DNA of 64,000 nucleotides, from NCBI GenBank assembly GCA_035578175.1, contig JAQMRL010000014.1:13336774-13400773 (forward strand). The letters are read 5' to 3'. This document shows, piece after piece, positions 32,800 through 45,824 of this stretch; the first letter of the stretch is position 1; each line of letters opens with the position of its first letter. Under the pieces are notes generated by a model that saw nothing but the letters and a program-made list of their open reading frames with translations, searched no databases and was not told where the DNA came from. The stretch is from Catonia carolina. Taxonomy: Eukaryota > Arthropoda > Insecta > Hemiptera > Achilidae. Both the position numbers and the translations under genes were made by a program.

Positions 32800-33545
32800 T
32801 TGTTGTGATTTTCTCTGTAGAGAAAAATTTTCTAAATAAAAGTTGTAGATCTTTCAACTTCCTATAAATTTTATTATATACCTACTTTTGTCGTAAAATG
32901 CATACTAAGGCTGAAATCTTAAAAAAATCCATTTTTACACTTTTTCGTGAGAACAAAACAGAAAATCGCTAATTACCTCTAATTAAGCGTTATACAAAAA
33001 AGTGTTTGAAATAAAAGTTGTAGGATTTTAAATTTTCTACAACTTTAATTATACATTTTTGCGCTAAAATGCATATTAAAGCCGCAATCTTAAAAAACAA
33101 ATTTTTTACGTGAAAACAGCCTATCCAATAATTTCAGTACACATGACGCCTACCCTATCATGTAAAGCATAAAAAATTTCGTAAACGTGGCGATTTTTAA
33201 AAAAAATCGTAGGACCAGTTTTTGAGAAAATCGCAAAAAGCGAAAAATTACACTAATAAACTACTACTCCGGTTGACCGATGTTGATGAAAATGTTTGTG
33301 TCAGGTCCGCTAGTGATATCTAACTTACGTTTTAAGTTTCAAATTTGTACGGTGTTCAGTTTTGTGATATTCTGTTCACACTCACACACACATAGAGAGA
33401 GATACACAGACCAATCGCTAAAAACATGTTTTTTAGGATTCAGGGGGTCTGAAAACGTGTAGATCCGGTGAAAACTCGATTTTGAAAAATCGACATGAAA
33501 ACAATACTTTCCTTCCACTATATTCATATAGGGAAGTTAAAGTTA
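32800..33545 (-). repeat. Interspersed repeat family A copy
   Basis: From 'ttctctgtagagaaaaattt' to 'aacaatactttccttcc'. It has a short CA tract at the usual position. No coding content. Confidence 0.75.
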
Positions 33546-34526
33546 AAATAATAGTCCTATACATTTAATTATGACTTAAATTTTACTAAAATTGTACTTT
33601 GGAATTCACGGTTTTCGTTTACTTTATATAATTTTATAGTAAGTTATAATAATTCTAAATTTTATACAGATTACATATAAGTGCATTCTTTTTAAAATAA
33701 TTTAGGAAGTCCTGATAAGAATGAAATGCATGTTTCGTTAAAAAATCTTTATCTTCCCAATCAAAGTTGTTTTTTTTATTGAAAACCCAAATGGAAGTAG
33801 TGCATTCTTTTCGAAAACTTTAAAGTTTTATATTTTTCAATTCTGTAATCATCGTTGGGGTGAGTTTCATATAATAATTGTAATTATATTTATTTTTTGT
33901 AAATAAACTAATTAGTATGTGTTTTTTTTCGCGAATTTTAAAATTTCATATTACCGAGTAATAAAAAACTAAAGGGCAATCTCTCGGTAGCTCATTCTAT
34001 AGTAAAAATTAGAAAAAATAGTTTTATATAAACACAGGCCCGAAAACGCTTTGTTAAGGAATTTTACAGGGTCAAATATTCAGTACTTTCGGTGAAATGA
34101 TACCATACAGACATTTTTTAGACTGTAATAGAGACAAATCTGATGGTTTCTTATGTATTTTTACCTGAAAAATTAAATAAATTTGGTTCCAGTAATGAAC
34201 CGTCATCAATTTTATTAAGATATCTTACATAAAACACTAGAATTGGAGCTAAAAAATAAACAATTTTTTTCAAAGAATCCATTTTTTTCAAGCGCGTCTC
34301 ATAACGTTGAACGTATTCTTAATTAGTTTCTGCCGCTTCTATTAAGCGATTTTTCAACTCTTCTTGTGTGTTAAGGGTGTAAAGACGTTTCTATTCCACA
34401 CATGTTAATTTAGTGATTTTCTGGTACCAGTTTCTCAGTTAGGCTACTACTACAGAAAGAAATTTCAAACAAAAACCATTTTTATTTACTACTGAATTGT
34501 GCTTTAGAGTGTATACCAATAATACT
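33546..34526. other. AT-rich DNA with weak repeat traces
   Basis: No gene seen. Around 34020-34110 'acaggcccgaaaacgctttg' resembles the arms of the foldback element at 41939-42948. Confidence 0.5.
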
Positions 34527-34923
34527 TTGTCTTCTTCTTCTTTCAAACAGGGATTAGGCCATGGCCTGTTCCGACTCACATTCAGCTTATATTAATAATT
34601 TTAGAAAACATCTATATTAAATATGTAATTCATATTTTATCAATGATAAATTTAAGTCTATCTTATAACATTTGTTTTTTCCCCCTTATGGTAGGCTACA
34701 ATCATTGCCACCTTTTCCGTGGCCTGCCTATACCTCTTTTGCCTACCGGTTGATACTTGTAAATTTTTAGTGGAAGCCTATCGGCTGACATTCGTTCAAC
34801 ATGTTCTTTCCACTGTTGGCGATACGATGCAACTCTCTCATTCAGGCAGAAGATGTTCAGCAATAATACTTTGTTTTTTATTAATTCTGAATTTTTTAAA
34901 CAATATTTTTTCAACGTTATCAA
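34527..34923 (-). pseudogene. LINE fragment, C-terminal tail of a reverse-transcriptase ORF
   Basis: Reverse-strand translation has 'QQWKEHVERMSADRLPLKIY' and 'GKRGIGRPRKRW', the typical C-terminal signature of insect LINE ORF2-type proteins. The rest is lost. Confidence 0.65.
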
Positions 34924-36320
34924 AAATTGGCAAAATTTTGAAATAAGCTATGTACCCATCTAGCTCATTAAATTAAAAATATAATGTGAAACTATTTGGT
35001 ATACCAGATAAAGAAAGTTATGAAGATACTCTGGCCAAAAATGGAAGGAGATAGGTCTTACTTAATAAGTGTGTGAGTAAATGGTACCAGAGTGAAAAAC
35101 ACACAATTTTCGGGAAACCACTGTTTAATACAAGGAAGCGCCTTTACATAAACATTAAGAGCCTTGAACATAATGAACATTTGTAATGCATTATCTTTTA
35201 ATGACAAACAGCTCCATATTCTAGATCATCCTCATCTTCTGCATCAGCCTTCCCTTTGAACCTTGTTTAAATTTTCTTTTCACCTTATACACATTTTCAG
35301 CAGCTACATTTGCTTTCTATATTCTCATGTCATCGATGTATTTCAGTCCCTGAATCGTGTTTTGTGAATTCTCGCAGCCAAAACTAAGTTTTCTTATAGC
35401 AGTTCTGTAGTGATATGTATAAAGGTCTTAACTTAAAAATAGTCATTTACCAGGAGAAGCGAATGAAAATTTGAGTCGGTATATTTTATATATTTTTTTA
35501 TTATTTAAGGATAGTTTTTGCAGTTGTCTCTTCCAACAATTGTTTTTATAATTTGTTATACATTTCTTTTGTTTTCTACTTAATAACGAAAATAAAAATC
35601 CCTTTTACGTCTACGCTGTGGCCCGTTTTTGGGGAGGCAATTCACGACTTAAGACCTTTATACAGTTTGCAGTGTAACTTAATACCTTTTGACCTGGCAA
35701 AGTTTTACTATAGTTACTTAAGTCATGAGTTTACATTTGGTTTCTTGTCATTTCAACCACTTTAAACTGATTCTTTTCCAGTTGATCTCAGCAATTGATA
35801 TTGGTGAAATAATAAACTACTATTGGTATAAAAGTTAACTCAACTTAAGACCTTTTGTACAACTAAAAAAGGCTGAGAAACTAAAATATAAAGGTATAAC
35901 TTACAAATAAGACTTTTATACCGTTACGCGAAGAGAAAATTTTTATAAAGCCATTTAGACCAGACAATATAATTCACTTCAGGAGTTACCGATACTTAAG
36001 CCCTTTGTACCAATTGAAAGAAAAACATTTTCTAAACTGGGTGGTGCACTTAACTCAAAACCAACAATTTTTTATTTAAGACCTTTATACCTATCACCAA
36101 AGAGTTATTACATAACAATAATGACGGCTATACCGGAAACTTGATGTGACTGATAAACACATTTCTCCAGCCATACAATATTTACATTCACATGCAATTA
36201 CAATTGCTTCCAGCAATAAATCAAAATTTATAACACAGTTCCCTCTAGAAGACTGATTTTCCGAATAGTTTTCCCACGCTGTAGATGATATTTTTTTTTC
36301 TGACGAACTAACAGTCAATT
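34924..36320. other. AT-rich DNA, no gene seen
   Basis: Only short frames without family features. The recurring phrase 'aagacctttataccta' appears several times at irregular spacing and may be an old degenerate repeat. Confidence 0.45.
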
Positions 36321-36324
36321 ATTC

Positions 36325-37195
36325 AAAATCGAGTTTTCACCGGATCTACAAGTTTTCAGACCCTCTGAACCTAAAAAAACATGTTATTTTTAGCGATTGG
36401 TCTGTGTGTGTGTGTGTGTGTCAGTGTGTGAACCGAATATCTCAAGAACAAAATATCGTACGCAATTGAAACTTGAAACTTAAGTTTCAAGTTTCCGCCA
36501 CTAGAGGACCCGACATGAACATTTTCATCAAAATCGGTCAACCGGAAATGATAGTTTATTCGTGTCATTTTTCACCTTTTTGCGATTTTCCCAAACGGCT
36601 TCTACGATTTTTTTTAAAATCGCTTTATTTAGTCTACTACATATGTTATGCTCTACAAGGTAGGGTAGGCGCCATGTCTGCTGAAATTCTAGGGGAGGCT
36701 GTTCTCTCTTAGAAAGTGTTTTCTTTTTAAGATTGCAGCCTTAATAAAAGTTGTAGACAATTTAAAATTTTACAACTTTTATTTCAAACTTTTTTATATA
36801 GCGCTTTAGTTTAGCGGTAATTAGTGATTTTCTGTTTTTTCATGAAAATCTGTTAACTAAATCGATTTTTTAAGATATCGGTTGTAGTATTAATTTTTCG
36901 ACAAAAATGCATATAATAAAATTTATAGGAAATTAAAATATCTACAACTTTAAATCCAAGCATTTTTCTCTAAAAAGCCTACTTTAGCGTTGAAAAGTGA
37001 TTTTTCGTATTATACAGCCAAATAAAGGTTGGTTTTCATTTTGCAACATTCACTCATGATTAAATTAGGTAATGTTTTTTGAAGTTAGTTTTTTTGTTTA
37101 ATTCTAATGTTTTATTACTAATGTAGGATTATATTGTTCATTATTCGCATTGGCAAGATAAAGTCGTGTGAGTGTTCACACCGGATATTTTCGTA
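36325..37195 (+). repeat. Interspersed repeat family A copy
   Basis: From 'atcgagttttcaccggatc' through a TG tract (about 36402-36421) to 'agtcgtgtgagtgttcacac'. It is non-coding. Confidence 0.8.
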
Positions 37196-38115
37196 AATCA
37201 TATTATTTATATAATTTTATTAAATTATGATAGTAAATATTTATTTAAATAACAACGGTATTGATTTGAACCTTTAAAAAAGTCAACAGCTGTTTGTAGA
37301 GCATTTACTCTTTAGTAAAATTTTTACAAAAATGTTTTTTAGTATTTAAAATGTTCAGTCAAATATAAAAAAAACCTTTTTTCTAAACATTGCCAATAAA
37401 ATTTTTTTAAATATTCTTCCACAATACGGTAAGTAGAATACTCTCGTCTTCTACTTCTGTTAATAAGTTTTCTTTTTTCTCTCTTCCCTTTTTTATTTTT
37501 CTTTAAAATATTTTCAATTTCAAAAAAACAAATAATTGGTGGAATAAATTTTTCGTAATGTGATTCAATTTCATAAGAAAATACACTTTTTTAAAAAAAT
37601 AATACAAAATATTTTTCAACTTAAAAGTTTATGATTGGCTACATCGTTACAGAGTTAACTTTTTTATAATAAATTGGTATAAAAACATAAAACGAAAATA
37701 TTTTCACCTTTATTGTCCATTTAAAAAAATTTAAATGCTTAATAAAAATGAGAACAACGCAAAATAAAGTACATTACAAAGTTAAATTTTAAAATTTAAT
37801 AAAATCTTTAATACAAGAGGAAATGTTTTTATGAAATTAATAAAAATTGGATTAGTACCTAAGTTTTTAATCCATTTTCTTTGTTAGCGTAAAGTTTAAT
37901 TTCATCTTGACATCGGAAAATTATTCACAAAGAAAAGTCACATTCAGAAAAACAAGTCAATCAGTCAAAAATACTATGATAACAAACGTCCCATATTACG
38001 TAACAAATTTAACTTTACATTCCGAATGTTTTTTTTTTAAATTCCTAATGTGCACTTTGCAATCTGTTTAGTTTAGCACAATAAACAACCCCATGAACCA
38101 ATGAGATGAAGATGA
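37196..38115. other. AT-rich DNA, nothing recognised
   Basis: No coding or repeat signal I can support. Confidence 0.45.
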
Positions 38116-38610
38116 TATATGTCATTTTCTTCTTCTTACTATCAAGGATTAGGCATAAGCCAGTTCCGAACTCACAAACAATTCTATACATAGGCCTATA
38201 CACAAACATGAGATATTCCAACCAGTACATTTCTACACTACTGCCATCTTCTTCGAGGTCTTCCCATTTTCCTTCTTCCAAGTGGACCATATTCCGTCAC
38301 TTTTAAGCGTATTCTCTCCTCTGTTTCAAATGTTGTTTCTCCGTTTCAAATGTTGCCTCCATTGATTGCGGTACTCCTCCACTTTTTAATTCAGGCTTAG
38401 TACACCCAGATCTAATTTCCTCGTTATGTTTTAGGTCCAGCCTCGAGCAGCCCTTCACCTTTCTTAAAAACCTCATTTCAGCTGCTTAGATCCAACTTTC
38501 TTGGCGTTTTGTGGTAATCCATGACTCACTTCCATAAAGAAGGACTGGGGCTGCCATTACCTTGTAAAACTTCACTACTGCCTCTGTTCTAGCTCTGTTA
38601 CCCAGTGTCC
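38116..38610 (-). pseudogene. Degenerate LINE reverse-transcriptase C-terminus
   Basis: Reverse-strand fragments include 'KVMAAPVLLYGSESWITTKR' and 'FLRKVKGCSRLD', characteristic of endonuclease-RT LINE proteins. Many frameshifts and stops are present. Confidence 0.6.
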
Positions 38611-38864
38611 TATTAATATACCACAAATGTCTTGAAATTTATTTATTTTATCTTCTACATCCAAGTTCCTATCATCGCATTCCAGATAATTATATCTAAT
38701 GAGACACTTGATCTAATACTACATTGTCTGAAACAATCTTCGAAGGAGTAGGATACTTCTCCCAGAATGCCATAACCTTTGATTTAGCAACCGAAAATCG
38801 TAAATTAGCTATAACTTTTACATAAATATTTCAAAACATAAACTGCTCTCTAAAGCTCATCTAT

Positions 38865-39080
38865 ACTCTCCTGTATAATCTTCAAGTAAATGAGGTGTAG
38901 TCTTGTACAGACTCATGTCGACCATTCCTGACAGAGTATGGTTAATTGAACCCCAACCATCAAAGTACACTGGTAATCACTGTCTATTATTCAAATCCGC
39001 ATAAAATGAAACTACCTTTACTAGGATTTGAACCAGGAATCTTTGTCTCCAAAATTCAGTTGTTATACAACTAGCAAGCG
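38865..39080 (-). repeat. tRNA-type SINE, family 2
   Basis: Reverse complement carries the B-box-like 'ggttcaaatcctagtaaagg' and body words 'gatggttggggttcaatt' and 'cctcatttac'. It matches 62574-62830 and 62907-63160. Confidence 0.7.
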
Positions 39081-40200
39081 GCGAAGATTTTCCCCTAGAC
39101 TAACCCGGTGGGTTTCCGAATTGAAAATCTCTTTTGTAGGAGAAACTGCTAAAATTTAATAGAACATTTATCAATATTCTAATGCACTAGAGGTTTAAAA
39201 TAAATTATAAATAAATTTATTTATTTTATTTTATTGTTTGCAACAGGCCAACTACGGCCCACTTACAGAAACAATAATATTTTATTACAGAGCAAAAGAC
39301 AATAGGTACAAAAGTAAAAAGAAAAGAAAAGGAGAGAAAAATACAAACAAAAATAGTCAATAATGCAAACAAAATTAAAAATATACCTAAAATAGTATTA
39401 TACACATAGATTTTACAAATAATTTACTGATCAATAATCATGATAGAGGTCCAAAACAAAACAATAAAATAATTAACACACACATAAAGTGAAATTGCTT
39501 GAAAACTTACATTTTGAAAGACTTAAGAACGGCTGACCTAACCGATGCTCGGCTCTGACAAAATGATCTATTGTCGCAATTCTGTCCATGATATTATACA
39601 GTTAACCGGCGAATAAGCTGCATAATTAGTGGAGGAAGATTTGTGATAAAACATATTTTTTGAACGGTTATAAAAATTTGGGCCGCGAAAAGGGATTTTT
39701 CTTAAGCGTATAAGGATCATTTATTTCACCACATAATATAATTGTTTCAAATACATTAGTGAAGCTAATCGACGCCTATTTTCCAGTGTTTGCATCTGAA
39801 AGGTGCCTAGTAAAGTATTATATGGAATTGCAAAGGAGTAGATACCGTTCTGTTTATAATACAAATAACGGAGGAATTTGATCTGAAGTTGCTATAAATA
39901 AAATAAAATGCTGTAAAAATAAGGTAGGCTGTATTACGAGGTTTAAAACCTGTGAGATGATTTATTGGTTTAATTGTAGAGTATTCTATACGTATATTTT
40001 CCTCTGAATATAGTGTCGTAAAAGCTGAAACGCAATAATATAACAAATAATTTAACAAAATTGTTTATGAAAATAATAGTAATTAAATAATATTATTTGA
40101 CTAAGGACAACATTGGATGCGAAAATGTTTCTTATGTAGGCGCTAAGTACCGCGCTATAATATCAGAATTGAATAACATTTTTGTGTTTATTTATTAATA
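39081..40200. other. AT-rich DNA, possible LINE 3' debris
   Basis: The segment from about 39190 ('gcaacaggccaactacggcc') and a long A-rich stretch look like an old, reverse-oriented LINE 3' end, but no protein fragment is readable. Confidence 0.35.
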
Positions 40201-40201
40201 A

Positions 40202-40973
40202 CTAGCAACCACCGCTCGCTTCGCTTCACAGCAACTAATGTAGGCCTCATTAAATTATTTTAAAACTCTCTAGATATAATATTTGAGGTTTTGTTGCTCT
40301 GTGGCAGCAAAATAAATTGTTTTTCTGCACTTCCAGCTCTAGAAAGTCCGACATAAAGTTGTCCATGAGTGAAGGAAGCACTCTTGTCTTAAATCGGTGT
40401 CCACCGTTTTAAATGTTTGTCCCTGCGATTTACAGAATTGAATAGAATGCATAGAAGAATACCGATGGAAAAGAAAGAGACAGCTGATATATGGTTAAGA
40501 TAAGAGACAGTAATTACGTGGGTAAGGTACGCAGAGTAATTGGAAATATATGACTCATTCACTACCTGTCGAATGAAAACAAATATATGAAATACCGTAC
40601 GAAAAGAAACATTTTGAATATATCCGAATTTTTTATGTTTTTGGAATCGAATATTATTCTTCACGTTTTTCTATGAAATATAAATGTTGAATCGTGCTTC
40701 TAGCTCAAAAAATACACCATCCAGAGGACTTACAAAAAATAAAAGTGCTATGCACCCGATAAACTAAAACATGCGACATTGCCACAGTTTAAGTTGCTTA
40801 ACTCACTTAATTAAAGTTACTTAAAGTTGCAAAATAGCCTATATTGATCAGGAAGCTCTAAGCTATACAACAATGAAAGAACTTTTAAAATCGGTTCTGT
40901 TGTTTCTAAGATTACCTCATACAAACAAACAAACAGACGTTTCTTCTTTATTACATTAGTATAGAAGTATAGA
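40202..40973 (-). mobile_element. Internally deleted Helitron with helicase remnant
   Basis: On the reverse strand it starts A/TCTATACTTCTATACTAATG, a familiar insect Helitron 5' end, and stops at CTAG/T after a GC-rich hairpin (gcgaagcgagcggtgg). Near the 3' end, broken frames read 'KSQGQTFKTVDTDLRQECF' and 'LYVGLSRAGSAEKQFILLP', the last motifs of the Helitron/Pif1 helicase. It is about 770 bp long, so most of the Rep/helicase gene is gone. Confidence 0.75.
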
Positions 40974-41284
40974 TTAAATTATTAGCTATTAAAATCTTTT
41001 GTAGATTCATTTTTATTTTGTTTCCAAACGACTGGAGTAATAAAAATAAGATTACACTCATATGATAAGATTAATGTTGACAGTACATTGTTCAATGTTA
41101 ATTTCCCTCTACATCAAATTTGGGAAGCACGATACGCGTACATTTTCAGTTCACTTTGATAAAATTCGAAAACAACAATATTAAATTATTGGTATAGAAA
41201 AAACAAAAAAAAGTATGAATCGGAATCCAAAAATGAAATTTGTATAATAATTAAATAATAATAACTTTTTCCCATAACAGGCGG

Positions 41285-41665
41285 GTGGAGTGTAAAATTA
41301 TTTACACTCGATCTGTTAGTTCCAGGGCTACAAAAAATAATTCAGTTTTTTATCACATGGTCATCCAATTATATGGCTAAAGCATTTAAGAACAGAAAAA
41401 GTAGCGGTGTAAAAGACACTAGTCAGAGTTATTTCCTCCGAGAGCAATAAATTTCATTACCCAACCAGAACCTATGGTGAATGAAGTGAAGATGTCATTT
41501 GCAGGGTGGAATGTAGATGATTTTCAGAGGGCCGGGCATGCTGATAAGCATACTTTTCCAATCAATGAGGAAGGCCATGTTAAATCACCTCCATTCCTTG
41601 TTTTATTTAGACTTGAACCTTTAGAGATTCAAACCAGCCTTTCGGTAGTTGACCTAAACATTTAA
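41285..41665 (-). repeat. Host repeat family T, unoccupied copy
   Basis: Reverse-orientation copy. 'catgctgataagcatac' at about 41538 corresponds to the Polinton target region without an insertion. Confidence 0.82.
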
Positions 41666-41689
41666 AACAATAATAACTTATTGTTATTA

Positions 41690-41857
41690 TTGTAACGTGC
41701 TCGCCTCTCATCATGCGGTCTTGGGTTCGAATCCCACTCAGGCATGGCATATTTTCATACGTTACAAATAATCATTTCATCCTTCACAGTTGCAACCCAA
41801 CGTCGTCGCTTATGACCACAGTAGTTGATGCGACGTTAAATAAACGAAATTAAAAAT
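41690..41857 (+). repeat. tRNA-derived SINE, family 1 (variant tail)
   Basis: Same A/B boxes as the copy at 28996, but the tail reads 'cccaacgtcgtcgcttatga', a second tail subtype also seen in reverse near 58010-58060. Confidence 0.8.
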
Positions 41858-41938
41858 AATAATAATAACTTTGCATAATTATTTATTAAACTATTAATAA
41901 AAAATATATATAATAATTTATAAATAATGTAAATAATA

Positions 41939-42948
41939 CAGGGTGATTCATGAAGTTCTCCCCCCACTTCTACAGCACATTGTACTAGTAAAAATAATGA
42001 AAAAATGTTATATAAACATAGGTCCGAAAACGCTTCGTTAGCGAGTTACAGCAAGCGAAAGTTTCGCCTGGATTTCAGTTCACCAGGTGAAATGAGGTCT
42101 TCCTGGAATTGTGGTAAGGTAGATTAAGGGGCAAATTCAATCATTTCTTATGGTTTTTGATCTGATAAATTGAATAAAACAGGTCCCAGATCTGTAAGTT
42201 AAATAGTTTTTAAGAAAACCAGTGTCAAATGCAAAAAATGGAGTGAAAAACTTATTTTTTCATCTTTGGGCAAGGATAACTGTGTTATTTCACCAAGAAA
42301 CAGTTAAAATTTTTCAATAAAACATGTAGAAAATTTTATTCTGAACAAACCGGTGTAAATTAAGTACACAGAAAGCGAATAGATGTTTGATTAAATGAGT
42401 TTTTATTCATAAGAGTACAAAGTAAAATTAACCGGAAAAACTAAAATGAAAAAATGTGTTTTTTTCACTCCATTTTTTTGCATTTGACACTGGTTTTCTC
42501 AAAAACTATTCGCTTTCTGTGTACTTTATTTACACCGGTTTGTTCAGAATAAAATTTTCTACATTTTTTATTGAAAATTTTTAACTGTTTCTTGGTGAAA
42601 TAACAAAGTTATTCTTGCCCAAAGATTAAAAAATGTGATTTTCACTCCATTTTTTGCATTTGACACTGGTTTTCTCAAAACTATTTAACTTACAGTTCTG
42701 GGACCTGTTTTATTCAATTTATCAGATCAAAAACCATAAGAAATGATTGAATTCGCCCCTTAATCTACCTTACCACAATTCCAGGAAGACCTCATTTCAC
42801 CTGGTGAACTGAAATCCAGGCGAAACTTTCGCTAGCTGTAACTCGCTAACGAAGCGTTTTCGGACCTATGTTTATATAACATTTTTTCATTATTTTTACT
42901 AGTACAATGTGCTGTAGAAGTGGGGGGAGACCTTCATGAATCACCCTG
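41939..42948. repeat. 1-kb foldback element (giant near-palindrome)
   Basis: Starts CAGGGTGATTCATGAAG and ends CTTCATGAATCACCCTG, with TA on both outer sides. The two arms, several hundred bases each, match closely throughout (for example 'ccgaaaacgcttcgtta' and its complement). The middle contains a second inverted motif ('tttttgcatttgacactgg'). The TA flanks suggest a Tc1/mariner-type foldback MITE. Confidence 0.9.
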
Positions 42949-43014
42949 TATAATAAAAACAGATTTTTGGGGGGTTCAGAACTATACGGTAATCTCTCGG
43001 TAGCTCATTCTATA

Positions 43015-43975
43015 GTAGTTAAAAATTTGGTGTGAAATACTCACACGACTTTCTCTTGCCAATGCAGATAATTAACAATATAACCTTACATTAGTAATAA
43101 AATAATATTAGAAATAAACAAAAACCTAACCTCAAAAAATGTAACCTTATTTTAATCATGACCGAATGATGCAAAATTAAAATCAACCTCAGTTTGGCTT
43201 AAAAATACGGAAAATCACTCTTTCACGCTAAACTAAGTTCTGTAGAGAAAAATGCTTTAAATAAGTTGTAGATCTTTTAATTTCCTATAAATTTAATTAA
43301 TATAGGCTACACTTTTGTCGTAAAATGCATACTAAGGCTGAAATCTTCAAATAACCACTTTTTTAACACGTTTTCGTGAGAAAAAAAGAAAATTGTTAAT
43401 TACCGCTAAACTAAGCGTTAGCCTATACAAAAACATTTTTGAAATAAAAGTTGTAGGAATTTAAATTCTTAACAACTTTAATATTTACTATAGTACATTT
43501 TGCGCTAGAATGCATATTAAAATCGCAGTCTCAAAAAACAAATTTTTTACGAGGAAACCTACCCAAAAATTTTCGCAGACATGGGGCCTACCCTATCTTG
43601 TAGAGCATAAACAAATTAATAAATAAGGTAATTTAAAAAAAAAAAATCGTAGGAGCCGTTTTTGAGAAAATCGCAAAAAAGTGGAAAATGACACGTATAA
43701 ACTACTACTTCCGTTTGACCGATTTATATTAAATATTCATATGCAGTTCTCTAGTAGTTCCTAACTTAAATTTTAAGTTTCGTTTTTGTACGCTGTTCCG
43801 TTCTTGAGATATTTTGTTCACACACAGACCAATTGTTAAAAATTGATTTTTTGGGTTCAGGGTGTCTGAAAACGTGTATATTATGGTGAAAACTCGATTT
43901 CGAAAAATCGATATAAAACAATACTTTCCTTCCTATAAATATATTCATACAGGGCAAAAGAAAGTAAATAGTTAA
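43015..43975 (-). repeat. Interspersed repeat family A copy
   Basis: Nearly full length, from 'ggtgtgaaatactcacacga' to 'gcaaaagaaagtaaa'. It lacks a long dinucleotide tract. Confidence 0.8.
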
Positions 43976-44455
43976 ATATATGTTATAAAATTGTGATTTT
44001 TGGAAATAAATTGTAAAATCTTCTTTTATTATTATTGTTATAATAGAAAGTAAAAACTGACGAAAATAATAATGTGCGGTCATTAACCAATGAATGATTT
44101 TAACTATTAATATATATGTTAGTCTAAACATAACCTAACAAATAATTATACAGACAATGACCCTCTCAAGTTTAACCAATTGACAGTCATGCTAATTATA
44201 CGTATATACCTTTCTAACTTAGTTAAAAATTCAACAACTTATGTAATAAAAATATCATAGGCTAATTAAATGCAATATCAAATTAATTAAATTTTAATAG
44301 GTTTATAATGAGCCTTAAATCCTTCAACGTAATAAAGTCAGAGTCCTTAACTAGTTTAATTTATACAGGCTCAATTAATAATAATTTTTATATTTTATTT
44401 AAATTTGCATCATCGGGTCGATTATTAGTGACTACGGTAGGTTTTAATTTGTGAA
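43976..44455. other. AT-rich DNA, no gene seen
   Basis: Nothing supportable beyond low-complexity AT sequence. Confidence 0.45.
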
Positions 44456-44459
44456 ATTT

Positions 44460-44545
44460 TCTAGATCCTAGCCAGGAATCGAACCTAGGACCTCTATATT
44501 GTAGGCTAATGTGCTACCACTACGGTACGGAGACGGAAAATATCT
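44460..44545 (-). repeat. tRNA-like SINE head, family 3
   Basis: Reverse complement reads 'tagtggtagcacattagcc' (A-box-like) and 'taggttcgattcctggc' (B-box). The anticodon arm does not fold convincingly, so this is a SINE rather than a tRNA gene. Confidence 0.55.
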
Positions 44546-44559
44546 ATTTTATTAAAATA

Positions 44560-45821
44560 CTAGCATGGTCCGCGCGGTTTCGGACGCGAAACATGTCTAT
44601 GACCTAATCAATTTTTTTTAAATAAATGTGTAACAGAAATTGTGTAACAGCTAGATCGACTGTATACGAAGTGTGGCTATTAAATAACGAGACTGACGTA
44701 AAAAATTTAATTTTAATTTATCCATAATCACTTATTGTCACCTTCAATATACACTCCTTCTCTATCCCTACAACGCTCCATACGAATTTTCCATCGTTGA
44801 AAACAGTGCTGGAAGTATTCTTCTGTCAGCTCCTTCAAGACACGTGCCGCTTTCTCTTTTACAGCTTCCACAGACTCAAATATTGTCCCTTTTAATGCAG
44901 ATTTCACCTTTGGGAACAGGTAGAAAATAATAACATGTAATGAAACGTGGTTTTTTACTTATGATCCGAAAACGAAGCGCCAATCCGTGCCCTGGAAGAG
45001 CCGAACTTCACCGAGAGCCAGAAAAGCTCGGCTGAGCAAGTCAAAATTTAAAGCAAAGATGTTTGTTTTTTTATATCCATGGGATTGTGTACTATCACTG
45101 GGTTCCTGAAGGTCAAACAATTAATCAAGATTAATACCTTGAGGTACTTTCTAAACTACGTCAAAGAGTAAGGAGAAACGCCCCGAAATGTGGAAGGACA
45201 AATCATGGGTTCTTTACTAAAACAATGCGTCAGCTCATTCCACGTTATCTGTCAAGAGGTTCCTAGCCGAGTACAGCATCTTACTGTTAGAACATCCACC
45301 TTATTCACCAGATCTTGCACCATGTGACTTCTACCTATTCCCTAAGGTGAAATCTGCATTAAAAGAGACTAGATTTGAGTCTGCGGAAGCTGTAAAAGAG
45401 AAAGCGGCACGTGTCCTGAAGGAGCTGACAGAAGACGACTTCCAGCACTGTTTTCAACAATGGAAAATTCGCATGGAGCGTTGTAGGAATAGAGAAGGAT
45501 TGTATATTGAATGTGACACACACATACGACGTTTTGATAATTTCCCCTGCGTACGTCTCTCGTCATCATCAAACCCCTTCATGTAGGCCTACGTCTTCAG
45601 CTATACCAACTCACATGTACATACACACGCACACGCGTATACATATTTATGATAATCTATTAGGGCCCTTAGGGTTATCTTTTTTGAAAAATTAAAAAAT
45701 ATGTTGTGAATATAAATACGAATATGCTGTCAAAATTTCATGAAAATTCATTCAGTAGTATTGGAAATCAGCCTGCAGAAAAAAAACATGCGTTGTCTTT
45801 ATAATAGACTATTAGTACAGA
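44560..45821 (-). mobile_element. Helitron carrying a fold-back mariner
   Basis: The reverse-strand 5' end is A/TCTGTACTAATAG near 45821. The 3' end is a hairpin (GTCCG...CGGAC) followed by CATG and CTAG/T at 44563-44560. The subterminal 'aaatttcatgaaaattcatt' near 45730 is typical of this Helitron group. Most of the interior is the mariner remnant at 44667-45520. Confidence 0.6.
44667..45520 (+). mobile_element. Fold-back mariner remnant, copy 1
   Basis: The + strand from about 44935 to 45520 encodes a broken transposase C-half ('TWFFTYDPKTKRQ', 'EHPPYSPDLAPCDFYLFPKV', 'EDDFQHCFQQWKIRMERC'). The left 260 bp are the same 3' region in reverse, ending at GTGTGGCTATTAAATAAC. So both ends come from the transposon 3' end and the 5' half is missing. 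The right terminal repeat is eroded. Confidence 0.8.
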
Positions 45822-45824
45822 TTT

